Assembly: GCF_000372885.1 (NCBI RefSeq)
Contig: NZ_KB889967.1
Location: 2,989,430-3,053,429, forward strand
DNA length: 64,000 nt
Direction: 5' to 3'
DNA from: Methyloversatilis thermotolerans
Lineage (GTDB): Bacteria > Pseudomonadota > Gammaproteobacteria > Burkholderiales > Rhodocyclaceae
Below the pieces are notes generated by a model. That model ran no database searches, had not been told where the DNA came from, and saw nothing but the letters and a program-made list of their open reading frames with translations. Position numbers and translations under genes: made by a program. Positions 25,909 to 34,868 of the stretch are shown piece after piece (the first letter of the stretch is position 1; each line of letters starts with the position of its first letter).

Positions 25909-27363
25909 ATGGCAAGAGATGCTTCCCGGCTGGTGTGGTTCCGCCGCGATCTGCGGCTGGACGACCACGCGGCCCTGTACCACGCATTGCGCGCGGGCGG
26001 CCCGACCTGGTGCCTGTTCGTGTTCGACACCGACATCCTGGACGAGCTGCGCGCCGAGGGCGTGAGCGCAGACCGACGGGTCGAATTCATCCTGGCTTCG
26101 ATCCGCGAGCTGGACGACGCGCTGCGCGCGCTGGGCGGCGGGCTGATGGTGCGCCACGGCCGCGCGCAGGACATGGTGCCGGCCGTGGCTCGCGAACTGG
26201 GCGTGGCGGCGGTATGCGTGAACCGTGACTACGAGCCGGCGGCGATACGGCGCGACGCCGTGGTTGAGACTGCGCTGGCGGCGGCCGGCATCGCCCTGGA
26301 AAGCTGGAAGGACCAGGTGGTGTTCGAGTGCGACGAGGTGCTCACCCAGGGCGGCAAACCGTTCTCGGTGTTCACGCCGTACCGGAACGCCTGGCTGAAG
26401 AAGCTCACCGCCTTTCATCTGAAGGCCTATCCGGTGCGCACATACATCTCTGCGCTGGCCCCGCCGCCGCCGGGCGGCCTGCCCTCGCTGGCCGAGCTCG
26501 GCTTCGCGCCCACCAATCTGTCGTCGCTGAAACTGCCGACCGGCATGTCCGGCGCGGAGGCGCTGTTCGATGATTTCCGCGAGCGCATCGACCGCTACAA
26601 GACGCTGCGCGACTATCCGGCGGCCAAGGGCCCCAGCTATCTGTCGGTGCATCTGCGCTTCGGCACCCTGTCGATACGCCGGCTCGCGCGCGAAGCGCAT
26701 GAGCGCGGCGGCGCCGGTGCCGAAACCTGGCTGTCGGAACTGATCTGGCGCGACTTCTATTTCCAGATCCTGTGGCACCACCCGCAGGTGGTCGGCGCCT
26801 GCTTCCGGCCCGAGTACGACGCGCTGCGCTGGGAGGACGACGACGCGAAGTTCAGCGCCTGGTGCGAGGGCCGCACCGGCTATCCGCTGGTGGATGCGGC
26901 GCAGCGCCAGCTCGCGCAGACCGGCTACATGCACAACCGGCTGCGCATGGTGAGCGCGTCCTTCCTGACCAAGGACCTGGGCATCGACTGGCGGCGCGGC
27001 GAACACTGGTTCGCGCGCCAGCTCAACGATTTCGACCTGGCGGCCAACAACGGTGGCTGGCAGTGGGCGGCGTCCACCGGCTGTGACGCCCAGCCCTGGT
27101 TCCGCATTTTCAATCCGGTCACGCAGTCGCAGAAATTCGATGCCGACGGCCAGTTCATCCGCCGCTACTGTCCCGAACTGGCGAAATTCGACAACACGCG
27201 CATTCACGCGCCCTGGCTGGCCACGCCGCTGGAACAGAAGATGGCTGGCTGCGCGATCGGCAGTGACTATCCGGCGCCCATCGTCGACCACGCCCAGGCG
27301 CGCGAGGCGACGCTGGCACGCTTCAAGGCGGTAAAGGGCGCCAGCGAGGCACCGGAGGACTGA
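25909..27363 (+). CDS. phrB: Deoxyribodipyrimidine photolyase (class I CPD)
   Basis: The product has 484 residues. The N-terminal alpha/beta antenna domain ('LVWFRRDLRLDDHAAL') is followed by the FAD domain with 'WLSELIWRDFYFQIL', 'TGYPLVDAAQRQL' and 'NNGGWQWAASTGCDAQPWFR', which holds tryptophans of the electron relay. It repairs cyclobutane pyrimidine dimers using blue light. The start at 25909 is set by the conserved N-terminus. Its stop codon abuts the stop of the convergent BPSS1780-type gene with no base between. Confidence 0.95.
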   Translation: MARDASRLVWFRRDLRLDDHAALYHALRAGGPTWCLFVFDTDILDELRAEGVSADRRVEFILASIRELDDALRALGGGLMVRHGRAQDMVPAVARELGVAAVCVNRDYEPAAIRRDAVVETALAAAGIALESWKDQVVFECDEVLTQGGKPFSVFTPYRNAWLKKLTAFHLKAYPVRTYISALAPPPPGGLPSLAELGFAPTNLSSLKLPTGMSGAEALFDDFRERIDRYKTLRDYPAAKGPSYLSVHLRFGTLSIRRLAREAHERGGAGAETWLSELIWRDFYFQILWHHPQVVGACFRPEYDALRWEDDDAKFSAWCEGRTGYPLVDAAQRQLAQTGYMHNRLRMVSASFLTKDLGIDWRRGEHWFARQLNDFDLAANNGGWQWAASTGCDAQPWFRIFNPVTQSQKFDADGQFIRRYCPELAKFDNTRIHAPWLATPLEQKMAGCAIGSDYPAPIVDHAQAREATLARFKAVKGASEAPED

Positions 27364-28149
27364 TCAGGGCTGTGCGAACACGTCGCGATAACTGGCGTAC
27401 ATCGTGCCGAAGGTGACCGGCAGCAGCACCAGCCAGCCCAGCATCGCGGGCAGCGACGCCAGCATCACCAGCACGAAGTACAGCAGGGAAAACACCAGGA
27501 AGGCCGGCGCGTTGCGCAGGCTGGCGAAAAAACTCACGCGCATCGCATCCAGCGCCGGCAGCCGGTGGAACACGATGAGGGCGGGCGCGAACCACACCGC
27601 CATCAGCACCGGCGCCATCAGTACGATGGCGATCACCAGCATGGAAGGTATGGCGGCCATCAGCACCGCCACGCCCGCCACCGCGGCCAGCCCGGCCAGC
27701 CCCGCGGTGACCGCCGACAGCAGCACCACCAGCATGCCGATCGCCAGCGAGGCGAGCAGATACCAGCCGCCGAGCGCCAGCAGCGGATTGACGCGTTCGC
27801 CAAAGCCGGCCCACAGCCAGGCGATGTCGAAAGGTTCGCCGCGCGACAGCGCGCGGCAACCCTGCATGAGGCCGCCTATCGTGACGGTAGCGAGCAGGGT
27901 CGCGGCAATCATGCCGAACAGCGGCACCAGATTGAGCACGACGACGGCGACCACCCACAGCAGCGTGACCACCACCCAGACGCCGGGCGCGGCCAGGAAG
28001 GCCTGCCAGCCCTGACGCAGCCATTCCAGGCCCTGGCCAGCGGCGACCGAACGGGAATCCGGCTCGGTCCGGTCCTTGCCGGGCGGCATATTGTCCGCAC
28101 CCGGACTGGCGGAGGCGGGGTCGAAGGGATTGCGAGGGTCGGCGTCCAT
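27364..28149 (-). CDS. BPSS1780-type integral membrane protein
   Basis: The product has 261 residues. A Pro/Asp-rich hydrophilic N-terminus (about 1-35) precedes 'LEWLRQGWQAFLAAPGVWV' and then about five or six hydrophobic helices to the C-terminus. This matches a betaproteobacterial membrane protein family (BPSS1780) of unknown function. ATG 28149 is chosen over upstream in-frame codons because those add an unrelated tail. Convergent with phrB. Confidence 0.8.
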   Translation of the reverse strand: MDADPRNPFDPASASPGADNMPPGKDRTEPDSRSVAAGQGLEWLRQGWQAFLAAPGVWVVVTLLWVVAVVVLNLVPLFGMIAATLLATVTIGGLMQGCRALSRGEPFDIAWLWAGFGERVNPLLALGGWYLLASLAIGMLVVLLSAVTAGLAGLAAVAGVAVLMAAIPSMLVIAIVLMAPVLMAVWFAPALIVFHRLPALDAMRVSFFASLRNAPAFLVFSLLYFVLVMLASLPAMLGWLVLLPVTFGTMYASYRDVFAQP

Positions 28150-28340
28150 GCGCGCATGATTCCACAAGGTGGCCATACCGTCCGCACTGCGTTGCAGATG
28201 CACACTTGCGGCGGCGGGCATGTCGCCGATGTGCTCACAATCCGTGACATCAGGCGCCGCGTGTCGCGCTTGGCGGCCGGTGCAGCCGGTTTGGTTCTAC
28301 ACTGCACGGGTCCATTCAGGTCACCCGACCGGAGGTCGCC

Positions 28341-28727
28341 ATGAAGCCCTTCATCCTGATCGCAGCGAGCACCGTGACCGCGTCGGCCTGCCTGTACGCC
28401 CCCGTACTGGCGGCGGCCGGCGGCAGCGGTCATGTGCCGGTCACCCCGCTGGGCAGCGATGCCTACGGACAGGGCGTGGGCGGCACCCCGGGCGGCACCC
28501 CGGGCGGCATGATAGGACAGCACCCGCGTGAGCTGATCCGGCCCAACGCGCGCAGCCGCACCACGGACATCTACCCGACCCTGCGCGGCACCCAGATCCG
28601 GGACTATTCCAGACCGGGCATGCGCATCGAGGAAGATGCGTACGGCACCAGCGTCTATCCGACCGCGCCTTACAGCAACGTCCGCGACTACAGCAAACCG
28701 GGCTGGCGCATAGAACAGCGCGATTGA
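28341..28727 (+). CDS. Small secreted repeat protein, unrecognised
   Basis: The product has 128 residues; GGAGG lies ideally before ATG 28341. A signal peptide (about 1-25) is followed by a Gly/Pro-rich segment with 'GGTPGGTPGG' and then two imperfect copies of a unit: 'IRDYSRPGMRIEED' plus 'AYGTSVYPT', and 'VRDYSKPGWRIEQ'. A related 'TDIYPT' occurs before the first copy. No family is recognised. It should be periplasmic or exported, with a role that cannot be inferred. Confidence 0.75.
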   Translation: MKPFILIAASTVTASACLYAPVLAAAGGSGHVPVTPLGSDAYGQGVGGTPGGTPGGMIGQHPRELIRPNARSRTTDIYPTLRGTQIRDYSRPGMRIEEDAYGTSVYPTAPYSNVRDYSKPGWRIEQRD

Positions 28728-28785
28728 CCGGTCGCGGGCACTGACGGACATGCAGCGGCCGCACGGCGGCCACGGAATCGATGCA

Positions 28786-29295
28786 ATGAACGAACTGCCC
28801 ACACACCAGCTCACCATGACGGTGCTCATGACGCCCGACATGGCCAATTTCTCCGGCAACGTACACGGCGGCGCCCTGCTCAAGCTGCTCGACCAGGTGG
28901 CTTACGCATGCGCCGCGCGCTATGCGCAGTCCTATGTGGTGACCCTGTCGGTCGACCAGGTCATTTTCCGCTGCCCCATCCATGTCGGCGAACTGGTCAC
29001 CTTCTTCGCCTCGGTGAACTACACCGGCAACACCTCGATGGAAGTGGGCGTGAAGGTGATGACCCAGAACATCCAGGAACACACGACCCGGCACACCAAT
29101 ACCTGCTATCTCACGATGGTGGCGATGGACGAGCATCGGCGGCCGACCCAGGTGCCGCAACTGGTTCCGCATACGCCGGATGAGCAGCGCCGGCATACGG
29201 CGGCCCAGGTCAGGCGGCAATTGCGCAAGGAATTCGACGCGCGCTTCCAGGAGCTGATGGAAGAGGAACAGGCCAAGGCCGGGCGCGGCGCCTGA
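28786..29295 (+). CDS. Acyl-CoA thioesterase, hotdog fold (YciA-like)
   Basis: The product has 169 residues. 'MTPDMANFSGNVHGGALLKLLDQVAY' is the characteristic first half of the YciA/BFIT acyl-CoA hydrolase hotdog domain, with the catalytic Asp of 'LLDQVAY' and the Asn of 'SGNVHGG'. A basic/acidic helical tail (about 125-169) follows. It hydrolyses acyl-CoA thioesters; chain-length preference is unknown. ATG 28786 is preferred over one 36 bases upstream because the family N-terminus starts there; neither has a strong ribosome site. Confidence 0.88.
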   Translation: MNELPTHQLTMTVLMTPDMANFSGNVHGGALLKLLDQVAYACAARYAQSYVVTLSVDQVIFRCPIHVGELVTFFASVNYTGNTSMEVGVKVMTQNIQEHTTRHTNTCYLTMVAMDEHRRPTQVPQLVPHTPDEQRRHTAAQVRRQLRKEFDARFQELMEEEQAKAGRGA

Positions 29296-29348
29296 CGCAG
29301 CCTCCGCCGCTGCTTCATACTGTCGGGCATCCGCTCCGGAGGCCCGAC

Positions 29349-30287
29349 ATGATCGATTACGAGCACGACATATCGGCGATCGACGCCGACCTGATCCGCC
29401 ATGGCATGGCGGCCATCCACCTGCTGCGCGCGGGCGACCAGGCGGCGCTGGTGGATTGCGGCACCGGCCATTCGCTGCCCAATGTCCGGGCTGCGCTGAC
29501 CGCCCGCGGCGTCGCGCCGGAGGCGCTGCGCTACATCATCCTCACCCATGTGCATCTCGATCACGCCAGCGGCGCCGGAGCGGCGATGCGCGCCTTCCCG
29601 GATGCGCAACTCGTGGTGCATCCGCGCGGCGCCCGCCACATGGTCGATCCATCGAAGCTTATCGCCGGCGCCACGGCGGTGTATGGCGAACAGGCCATGG
29701 CCGTCATGTACGGCGACATCCTGCCGGTTGACGCCGCACGCGTGATCGAAACGCACGACGGCTTCGTGCTCGACTTCAACGGGCGGCCGCTGGAATTCAT
29801 CGACACGCCCGGACACGCGAAGCATCATCACTGCATCTGGGATGCTCGTTCGGCGAGCTGGTTCACCGGCGACACCTTCGGCCTCGCCTATCCGGAATGC
29901 ACGGTGGACGGTCGCGCCTTCATCTTCCCGACCAGTTCGCCGGTGCAGTTCGATCCGGAAGCCATGAAGGCCTCGGTGGAACGCCTGCTGGCGCGCAACC
30001 CGGAGGCCATGTTCCTGACCCATTACGGTCGCGTGACCCATGTACCGGAGCTGGGCCGCGCGCTGCTCGCGCGCATCGATGCACACGTGGCGATCGCGCG
30101 CGCCGCGGCCACCGCGGGGGACGGCCGCAAGCAGGCGCTGCTGTCGGCGCTGAGCCTCTATCTGATGGACGAGCTGCGCGCGCATGGCAGCCCGCTGACC
30201 CATGATGAGGCGATGGCGATCTGGGGGCTGGACATCGAGTTGAACGCGCAGGGGCTGGAGGTGTGGCTGGATGGCGCGGCGGCATGA
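29349..30287 (+). CDS. Metallo-beta-lactamase-fold hydrolase
   Basis: The product has 312 residues. The metal-binding motif 'THVHLDHASGAG' (HxHxDH), a downstream 'DTPGHAKHHH' histidine, 'FTGDTFG' and 'LTHYGRV' complete the two-metal site of an MBL-fold hydrolase. It has no signal peptide. The substrate is unknown; glyoxalase II-like thioester or lactone hydrolysis is typical for this layout. The gene begins 53 bp after the thioesterase gene on the same strand. Confidence 0.88.
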   Translation: MIDYEHDISAIDADLIRHGMAAIHLLRAGDQAALVDCGTGHSLPNVRAALTARGVAPEALRYIILTHVHLDHASGAGAAMRAFPDAQLVVHPRGARHMVDPSKLIAGATAVYGEQAMAVMYGDILPVDAARVIETHDGFVLDFNGRPLEFIDTPGHAKHHHCIWDARSASWFTGDTFGLAYPECTVDGRAFIFPTSSPVQFDPEAMKASVERLLARNPEAMFLTHYGRVTHVPELGRALLARIDAHVAIARAAATAGDGRKQALLSALSLYLMDELRAHGSPLTHDEAMAIWGLDIELNAQGLEVWLDGAAA

Positions 30288-30412
30288 CCGCTGCGGCGCC
30301 GGCGGAACGGGCGCGGCGGCGATTCGCCAGCGGATGAGCGGCCTCCCGCGCGAGGCGCCGTCACCGGCCGCTGCCGCGCCAACAGCGACCGGCCGGCACC
30401 GTGGTTCCGGGT

Positions 30413-33016
30413 CTATGCCGACTTCTTGCGCGCGGCGGCCTTGCTGGCGGGTTTTTTCGCAGCGGCAGGTTTCTTCGTCGGCGCTTCGGCTTCGGTGTCC
30501 ACCGCCGCATCGGTGGCCTTCGCCTTGGCACCGGCCTTGGGCTTGACCGGACGCGGTTCGAATTCGAAGCCGACCTTGCCATCCGGCTGCCGCACCAGGA
30601 AGGCGGAGAACTTGCGCTTGGTGCGCGAGGACACGAAGCCCTTCAGCAGGTCGGTGCGGCCGGCACCGAGCAGCTTCTGCATCTGTTCCGCTTCGATCGG
30701 CTGCTGCAGGATGATCTTGCCGGAGCGGAAATCGCAGGACTTGTCCGGCCCGACCGACTTTTCGCACACATAGGACATGGGCAGTTCGTACACGCCGGCG
30801 GAACATTTCGGGCATGGCCCGAGCGAGGTCTGCTGCGAAAAATCCACCGCTTCGCCGGCTTCGTCCTCGCGCGGCTGCCCGAAATCGAATTCCGGCTCCA
30901 GCTTGTCGTTGAGCTTGATCACCGCATTGAAGGGGCGGCCCATCTTGTTGCGGAATCCGGTCAACGGACCGACCTGACGCTCGCGCAGCAGCGTGTCGAT
31001 CTCGTGCGTTTCGAACTGGCGACCGGCAACGATCTTCCACAGCGAGAAGTCGCAGCTCTGGCACTGGAACTTCTTGTAGTTCTCCTTCACGACACCGCCG
31101 CAACGCGGGCACTTTTCGGCCAGCGTGGCGAAGTCCCCCGGAATGGTGTCGCTCTCGTAGCTCTTGGCCTGATCGACGATGTGCTTGGTCATGTCGGCGA
31201 TCTCGCGCATGAAGGCATCGCGCGACAGCGCACCGCGTTCGATCTGCGACAGCTTGTACTCCCATTCGCCGGTCAGTTCGGGCGAACTCAGCTCGTCTAT
31301 CTTCAGGCCGCGCAACGCGATCATGAGCTGGAAGGCCTTGGCCGTCGGAATCAGCTCGCGCCCCTCGCGCAGCATATAGCTCTCGAGTATCAGGTTTTCG
31401 ATGATCTGCGCGCGCGTGGCCGGAGTGCCGAGGCCACGGCCGGCCATGGCCGCACGCAGTTCCTCGTCATCTATCGTCTTGCCAGCGCCTTCCATCGCGG
31501 TCAGCAAGGTCGCTTCCGAATAGCGCGCCGGCGGCTTGGTCTGCAGCGCCTTGAGGATCATGTCATCGACGCGCGCCTGCTCGCCCGGCTTCACCGGCAC
31601 CAGGCTGGCCGACGCGGTTTCGCTCTTGTCCTTGCCCTCTTCGTCGGCAATCGCCGCTTCCTTGCCATACACGGCCAGCCAGCCGGCATTCACCAGCACC
31701 TTGCCTTCGGTCTTGAATGCCTCGCCCTCGACGCGCGTGATGCGCGTCGTGATGCGGTATTCGGCGGCCGGGAAGAACACCGCCAGAAAGCGGCGGGTGA
31801 CCATGTCGTAGATCTTGGCTTCCGCCTCGGAAAGCGACTTCGGCTCGGTGCCGGTCGGGATGATGGCGAAGTGATCGGAAATCTTGGCGTTGTTGAAAAT
31901 GCGCTTGTTCGGACGCACCCAACCCTGCTTGACGATCTCGTTGGCGTGCGGCGCGTAGGTCTGCGGCAGACGGGCCAGCACATCGGTGACGGTCGGCAGG
32001 TAATCCTCCGGCAGCGCGCGCGCATCGGTACGCGGGTAGGTCAGCACCTTGTGCTTTTCGTACAAGGCCTGCGCGATCTGCAGCGTGACGCGCGCGGAAA
32101 AGCCGAAGCGGCCGTTGGCTTCGCGCTGCAGCGAGGTGAGGTCGTACAGCAGCGGCGACAACTGGGTCGACGGCTTGGCCTCTTCTTCCACCGTGCCGGT
32201 CTTGCCGGCGCATTTGGCCTGGATGGCTTTCGCCTTTGCTTCGTCCCACAGGCGCTCGGCGCGCGCGTGTTCGTCGCCTTCCGGCTTCCTGAACTTCTCG
32301 TCGAACCAGCGCCCGGCGTATTCGCCGGCGGCAACGCCGAAACGGCCTTCGATTTCCCAGTAATCGCGCGACTTGAAACGGCGGATTTCCTCTTCGCGGC
32401 GCACCACGATGGCCAGCGTCGGCGTCTGCACACGCCCGACCGTGGTCAGATGGAAACCGCCGGTCTTGGAATTGAAGGCGGTCATCGCGCGCGTGCCGTT
32501 GATGCCGATGAGCCAGTCGCTCTCGGCGCGCGACATCGCCGCCTGACGCAGCCCTTCGACATCGCGCGCAGCGCGCAGCGACGCGAAGCCGTCGCGGATC
32601 GCGGCCGCAGTCATGGACTGCAGCCACAGCCGCTCGACCGGCTTGTTCGTCTTGCTGTGCTCGACGATGTAATTGAAGATGAGTTCGCCCTCGCGCCCCG
32701 CGTCACAGGCGTTCACCAGGCCGTCCACATCCTTGCGCTTGATCAGCCGGGTGAGCAGACGCAGCCGCTCCGCCGTCTTGTCGATCGGATTCAGCGTGAA
32801 ACGCGGAGGAATCACCGGCAGATGGGCGAACGACCACTTGCCGCGCTTGACCTCGTACTCCTCCGGCACGGCCAGTTCGAGCAGATGGCCGACCGCCGAG
32901 GACAGCACGTAGTCCTCGCTTTCGAAATAGTCGCCGTCGCGCGTGAAGCCGCCTACGGCGCGTGCGATGTCCTGCGCCACCGACGGCTTTTCCGCGATGA
33001 TCAGTTTCTTGCCCAT
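30413..33016 (-). CDS. topB: DNA topoisomerase III
   Basis: The product is an 867-residue type IA topoisomerase. The Toprim domain at the N-terminus has 'IAEKPSVAQDIA' and 'CDAGREGELIF'; the active Tyr is Y327 in 'LTYPRTDAR'. C-terminal zinc-ribbon cysteines ('CPRCGG', 'CQSCDF', 'CPKCSAG') are followed by a Lys/Ala-rich tail. The enzyme decatenates DNA and resolves recombination intermediates with RecQ-type helicases. ATG 33016 gives the conserved 'MGKKLIIAEKPS' start. It follows smg on the same strand, 227 bp downstream of it. Confidence 0.94.
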   Translation of the reverse strand: MGKKLIIAEKPSVAQDIARAVGGFTRDGDYFESEDYVLSSAVGHLLELAVPEEYEVKRGKWSFAHLPVIPPRFTLNPIDKTAERLRLLTRLIKRKDVDGLVNACDAGREGELIFNYIVEHSKTNKPVERLWLQSMTAAAIRDGFASLRAARDVEGLRQAAMSRAESDWLIGINGTRAMTAFNSKTGGFHLTTVGRVQTPTLAIVVRREEEIRRFKSRDYWEIEGRFGVAAGEYAGRWFDEKFRKPEGDEHARAERLWDEAKAKAIQAKCAGKTGTVEEEAKPSTQLSPLLYDLTSLQREANGRFGFSARVTLQIAQALYEKHKVLTYPRTDARALPEDYLPTVTDVLARLPQTYAPHANEIVKQGWVRPNKRIFNNAKISDHFAIIPTGTEPKSLSEAEAKIYDMVTRRFLAVFFPAAEYRITTRITRVEGEAFKTEGKVLVNAGWLAVYGKEAAIADEEGKDKSETASASLVPVKPGEQARVDDMILKALQTKPPARYSEATLLTAMEGAGKTIDDEELRAAMAGRGLGTPATRAQIIENLILESYMLREGRELIPTAKAFQLMIALRGLKIDELSSPELTGEWEYKLSQIERGALSRDAFMREIADMTKHIVDQAKSYESDTIPGDFATLAEKCPRCGGVVKENYKKFQCQSCDFSLWKIVAGRQFETHEIDTLLRERQVGPLTGFRNKMGRPFNAVIKLNDKLEPEFDFGQPREDEAGEAVDFSQQTSLGPCPKCSAGVYELPMSYVCEKSVGPDKSCDFRSGKIILQQPIEAEQMQKLLGAGRTDLLKGFVSSRTKRKFSAFLVRQPDGKVGFEFEPRPVKPKAGAKAKATDAAVDTEAEAPTKKPAAAKKPASKAAARKKSA

Positions 33017-33243
33017 GGATGCCCGGACCCTGCGCCGGCTTGTGCGTGCAGGATGCACGCGGGATCAAGCGGCGGGAAAGCGGCGCATGATAGGGACAAA
33101 AAATCGGAACAGGCAAGCCGTGCGGCGGCAAAGGCGCGCACTGTGACCGCTCGCGCCGTCGCAAACCCCCTCGCGTCGAGGCTTTCGCGCCTCGTCGGCA
33201 GCGGAGCGTCGGAAACCCCGCCGCTCCGCCCCCGACATGCCAC

Positions 33244-33705
33244 TCAGTGCGGCGCGCGCGGTTCGTCGTCGTCCGACAGCAGCTCTTCCAGTACCAGCGT
33301 GTCGGTGGTCACCTGCTGATTCCACAGCACCATCAGCACGATCACCTTGAGCTGCGACAGGGAAACTTCTTCGTCTTCCAGCGCAAGCGCGCGCTCAAGC
33401 ACGATTTCGCGGGTCAACGCATTGATCGCGCCCGCTTCCTCGAGAAAGGCGAGGAAACCGCGGCACTCGGTATCGAGCCGGGCCTGTTCGGTGGCCGAGT
33501 ACATGCGGATGGACCGGCTGTCCGCCGCGATCTGCGGCCTGTCGGCGCCGCCCGCACTTTCAAGGCCTGACAGCCAGCCCATCGCCTCTTCGATTTCGTC
33601 CTGCTCGAAACCGGCGGCGGAGAGCTTGCGAGCCAGCAGATTGGGCTCGGGATAGCTGTCGAGGTGCGCGTAAGTTTCGAAAAGATAGACCAGTACGTCG
33701 ATCAT
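33244..33705 (-). CDS. smg: Smg family protein (DUF494)
   Basis: The product has 153 residues. 'MIDVLVYLFETY' at the N-terminus and 'LSQLKVIVLMVLWNQ' near the C-terminus identify the Smg/DUF494 family, whose role is still unclear. The gene usually sits between dprA and a topoisomerase gene, as it does here. It begins 80 bp after the dprA stop. Confidence 0.93.
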   Translation of the reverse strand: MIDVLVYLFETYAHLDSYPEPNLLARKLSAAGFEQDEIEEAMGWLSGLESAGGADRPQIAADSRSIRMYSATEQARLDTECRGFLAFLEEAGAINALTREIVLERALALEDEEVSLSQLKVIVLMVLWNQQVTTDTLVLEELLSDDDEPRAPH

Positions 33706-33760
33706 GATTCGGCTCCGCGCGAGCCGGCGGCAGGTCAGCCCGCCGGCGGTTTTGTCACCC

Positions 33761-33782
33761 GGTGACGGCCAGGGCCGTCACC
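33761..33782. repeat. Perfect inverted repeat after dprA
   Basis: GGTGACGGCC and GGCCGTCACC form a perfect 10-bp stem with a two-base centre, three bases after the dprA stop. No T-run follows on the minus strand, so it is not a standard terminator. It may be an mRNA-stabilising or processing hairpin between dprA and smg. Confidence 0.7.
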
Positions 33783-33785
33783 GTG

Positions 33786-34865
33786 CTACCTGATGCGCTG
33801 GAACCGTCCGTCGGGCAGCACAGCCACCCGCTTTTCAAGCTCCAGCGCAAGCAGCGTGGCAGAGAGGGTGTCGGCCGTCAAGCCGGTTTGTTGCGCCAGC
33901 AGGTCGATTCCGACCGGGTCGTACCCCATCGCGTCGAGCAGCCGCTGTTCGCCGGCATCGCTCGCTTTCTCCACCGCGGCGGCCGGCGCGGCCTGCAGCT
34001 CGGACAGGATGTCGCGTGCATCGTCCACCAGCTTGGCCCCCTGCCGTATCAACTGATGGCAGCCCTTGGACAGCGGCGAATGGATGGAACCCGGAATGGC
34101 GAACACCTCCCGCCCCTGTTCGCCGGCCAGCCGGGCGGTGATGAGGGTGCCGCTGCGGGCGGCCGCTTCCACCACCAGCACCCCGCGCGCGAGACCGGAA
34201 ATGATGCGGTTGCGGCGCGGGAAGTTCTCGCGCAGCGCCGGCGTGCCGAGCGGAAACTCGGTCACGATGGCGCCAAGCTCGGCAATGCGCCGGGCCAGTT
34301 CCTGGTTGCGCGGCGGGTAGATGCGGTCGGCTCCGGTGCCGATCACGGCGATGGTGGAACCGATGCCATCCAGCGCGCCCTCGTGCGCGGCGGCGTCGCA
34401 GCCCAGCGCCAGCCCGCTCACGATGGTCAGCCCGCCGCACGCCAGCTCGCGCGCGAACTGGCGTGCATTGACGACCCCCTGGGCGGTCGCGTTGCGCGCG
34501 CCGACGATGGCCAGTGCGCGCCGGTCGAGCAGGTCCAGCCGGCCCTTCACGTAAAGCAGGGACGGCGGATCGGCGATTTCGAGCAGGGTGGGCGGATAGC
34601 TTGCGTCGGCCAGCGTGACGATGTGGTTGCCCGGCTGCTGCGCCCAGTCCAGCGTGCGCGCGACCAGCTCGTGCCGGTCGAAGGTGGCGAGGGCATGCGC
34701 GATGCGTTCGCCCACGGCCGCTTTCAGAGCGGCACCGGAGGCGGCGAGGATGCGTTCGGGAAGCCCGAACACGGACAGCAGGCGGCGCTGCGCGTCCAGC
34801 CCGACCCCGCGCGTCAGCGTAAGCTGCAGCCAGGCGGCTGCCGATGCGTGGTCGTGCAGCGGCAC
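33786..34865 (-). CDS. dprA: DNA processing protein DprA/Smf
   Basis: The product has 359 residues. A SAM-like N-terminal region is followed by the Rossmann fold with 'AIVGARNATAQG', 'SGLALGCDAAAHEGAL', 'GTGADRIYPP', 'FPRRNRIISGL' and 'SGTLITARLA', and a C-terminal winged-helix DML1-like domain ('LLAQQTGLTADTLSA'). DprA loads RecA on incoming single-stranded DNA in natural transformation. It sits between the LysM gene (3 bp upstream) and smg on the same strand. Confidence 0.94.
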   Translation of the reverse strand: MPLHDHASAAAWLQLTLTRGVGLDAQRRLLSVFGLPERILAASGAALKAAVGERIAHALATFDRHELVARTLDWAQQPGNHIVTLADASYPPTLLEIADPPSLLYVKGRLDLLDRRALAIVGARNATAQGVVNARQFARELACGGLTIVSGLALGCDAAAHEGALDGIGSTIAVIGTGADRIYPPRNQELARRIAELGAIVTEFPLGTPALRENFPRRNRIISGLARGVLVVEAAARSGTLITARLAGEQGREVFAIPGSIHSPLSKGCHQLIRQGAKLVDDARDILSELQAAPAAAVEKASDAGEQRLLDAMGYDPVGIDLLAQQTGLTADTLSATLLALELEKRVAVLPDGRFQRIR

Positions 34866-34868
34866 GCC

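Noticed and set aside
30401-33319. A 972-residue plus-strand reading frame opposite topB
   Set aside because: Antisense shadow with His/Arg/Gln-rich composition and no motif; topB on the other strand is unambiguous.
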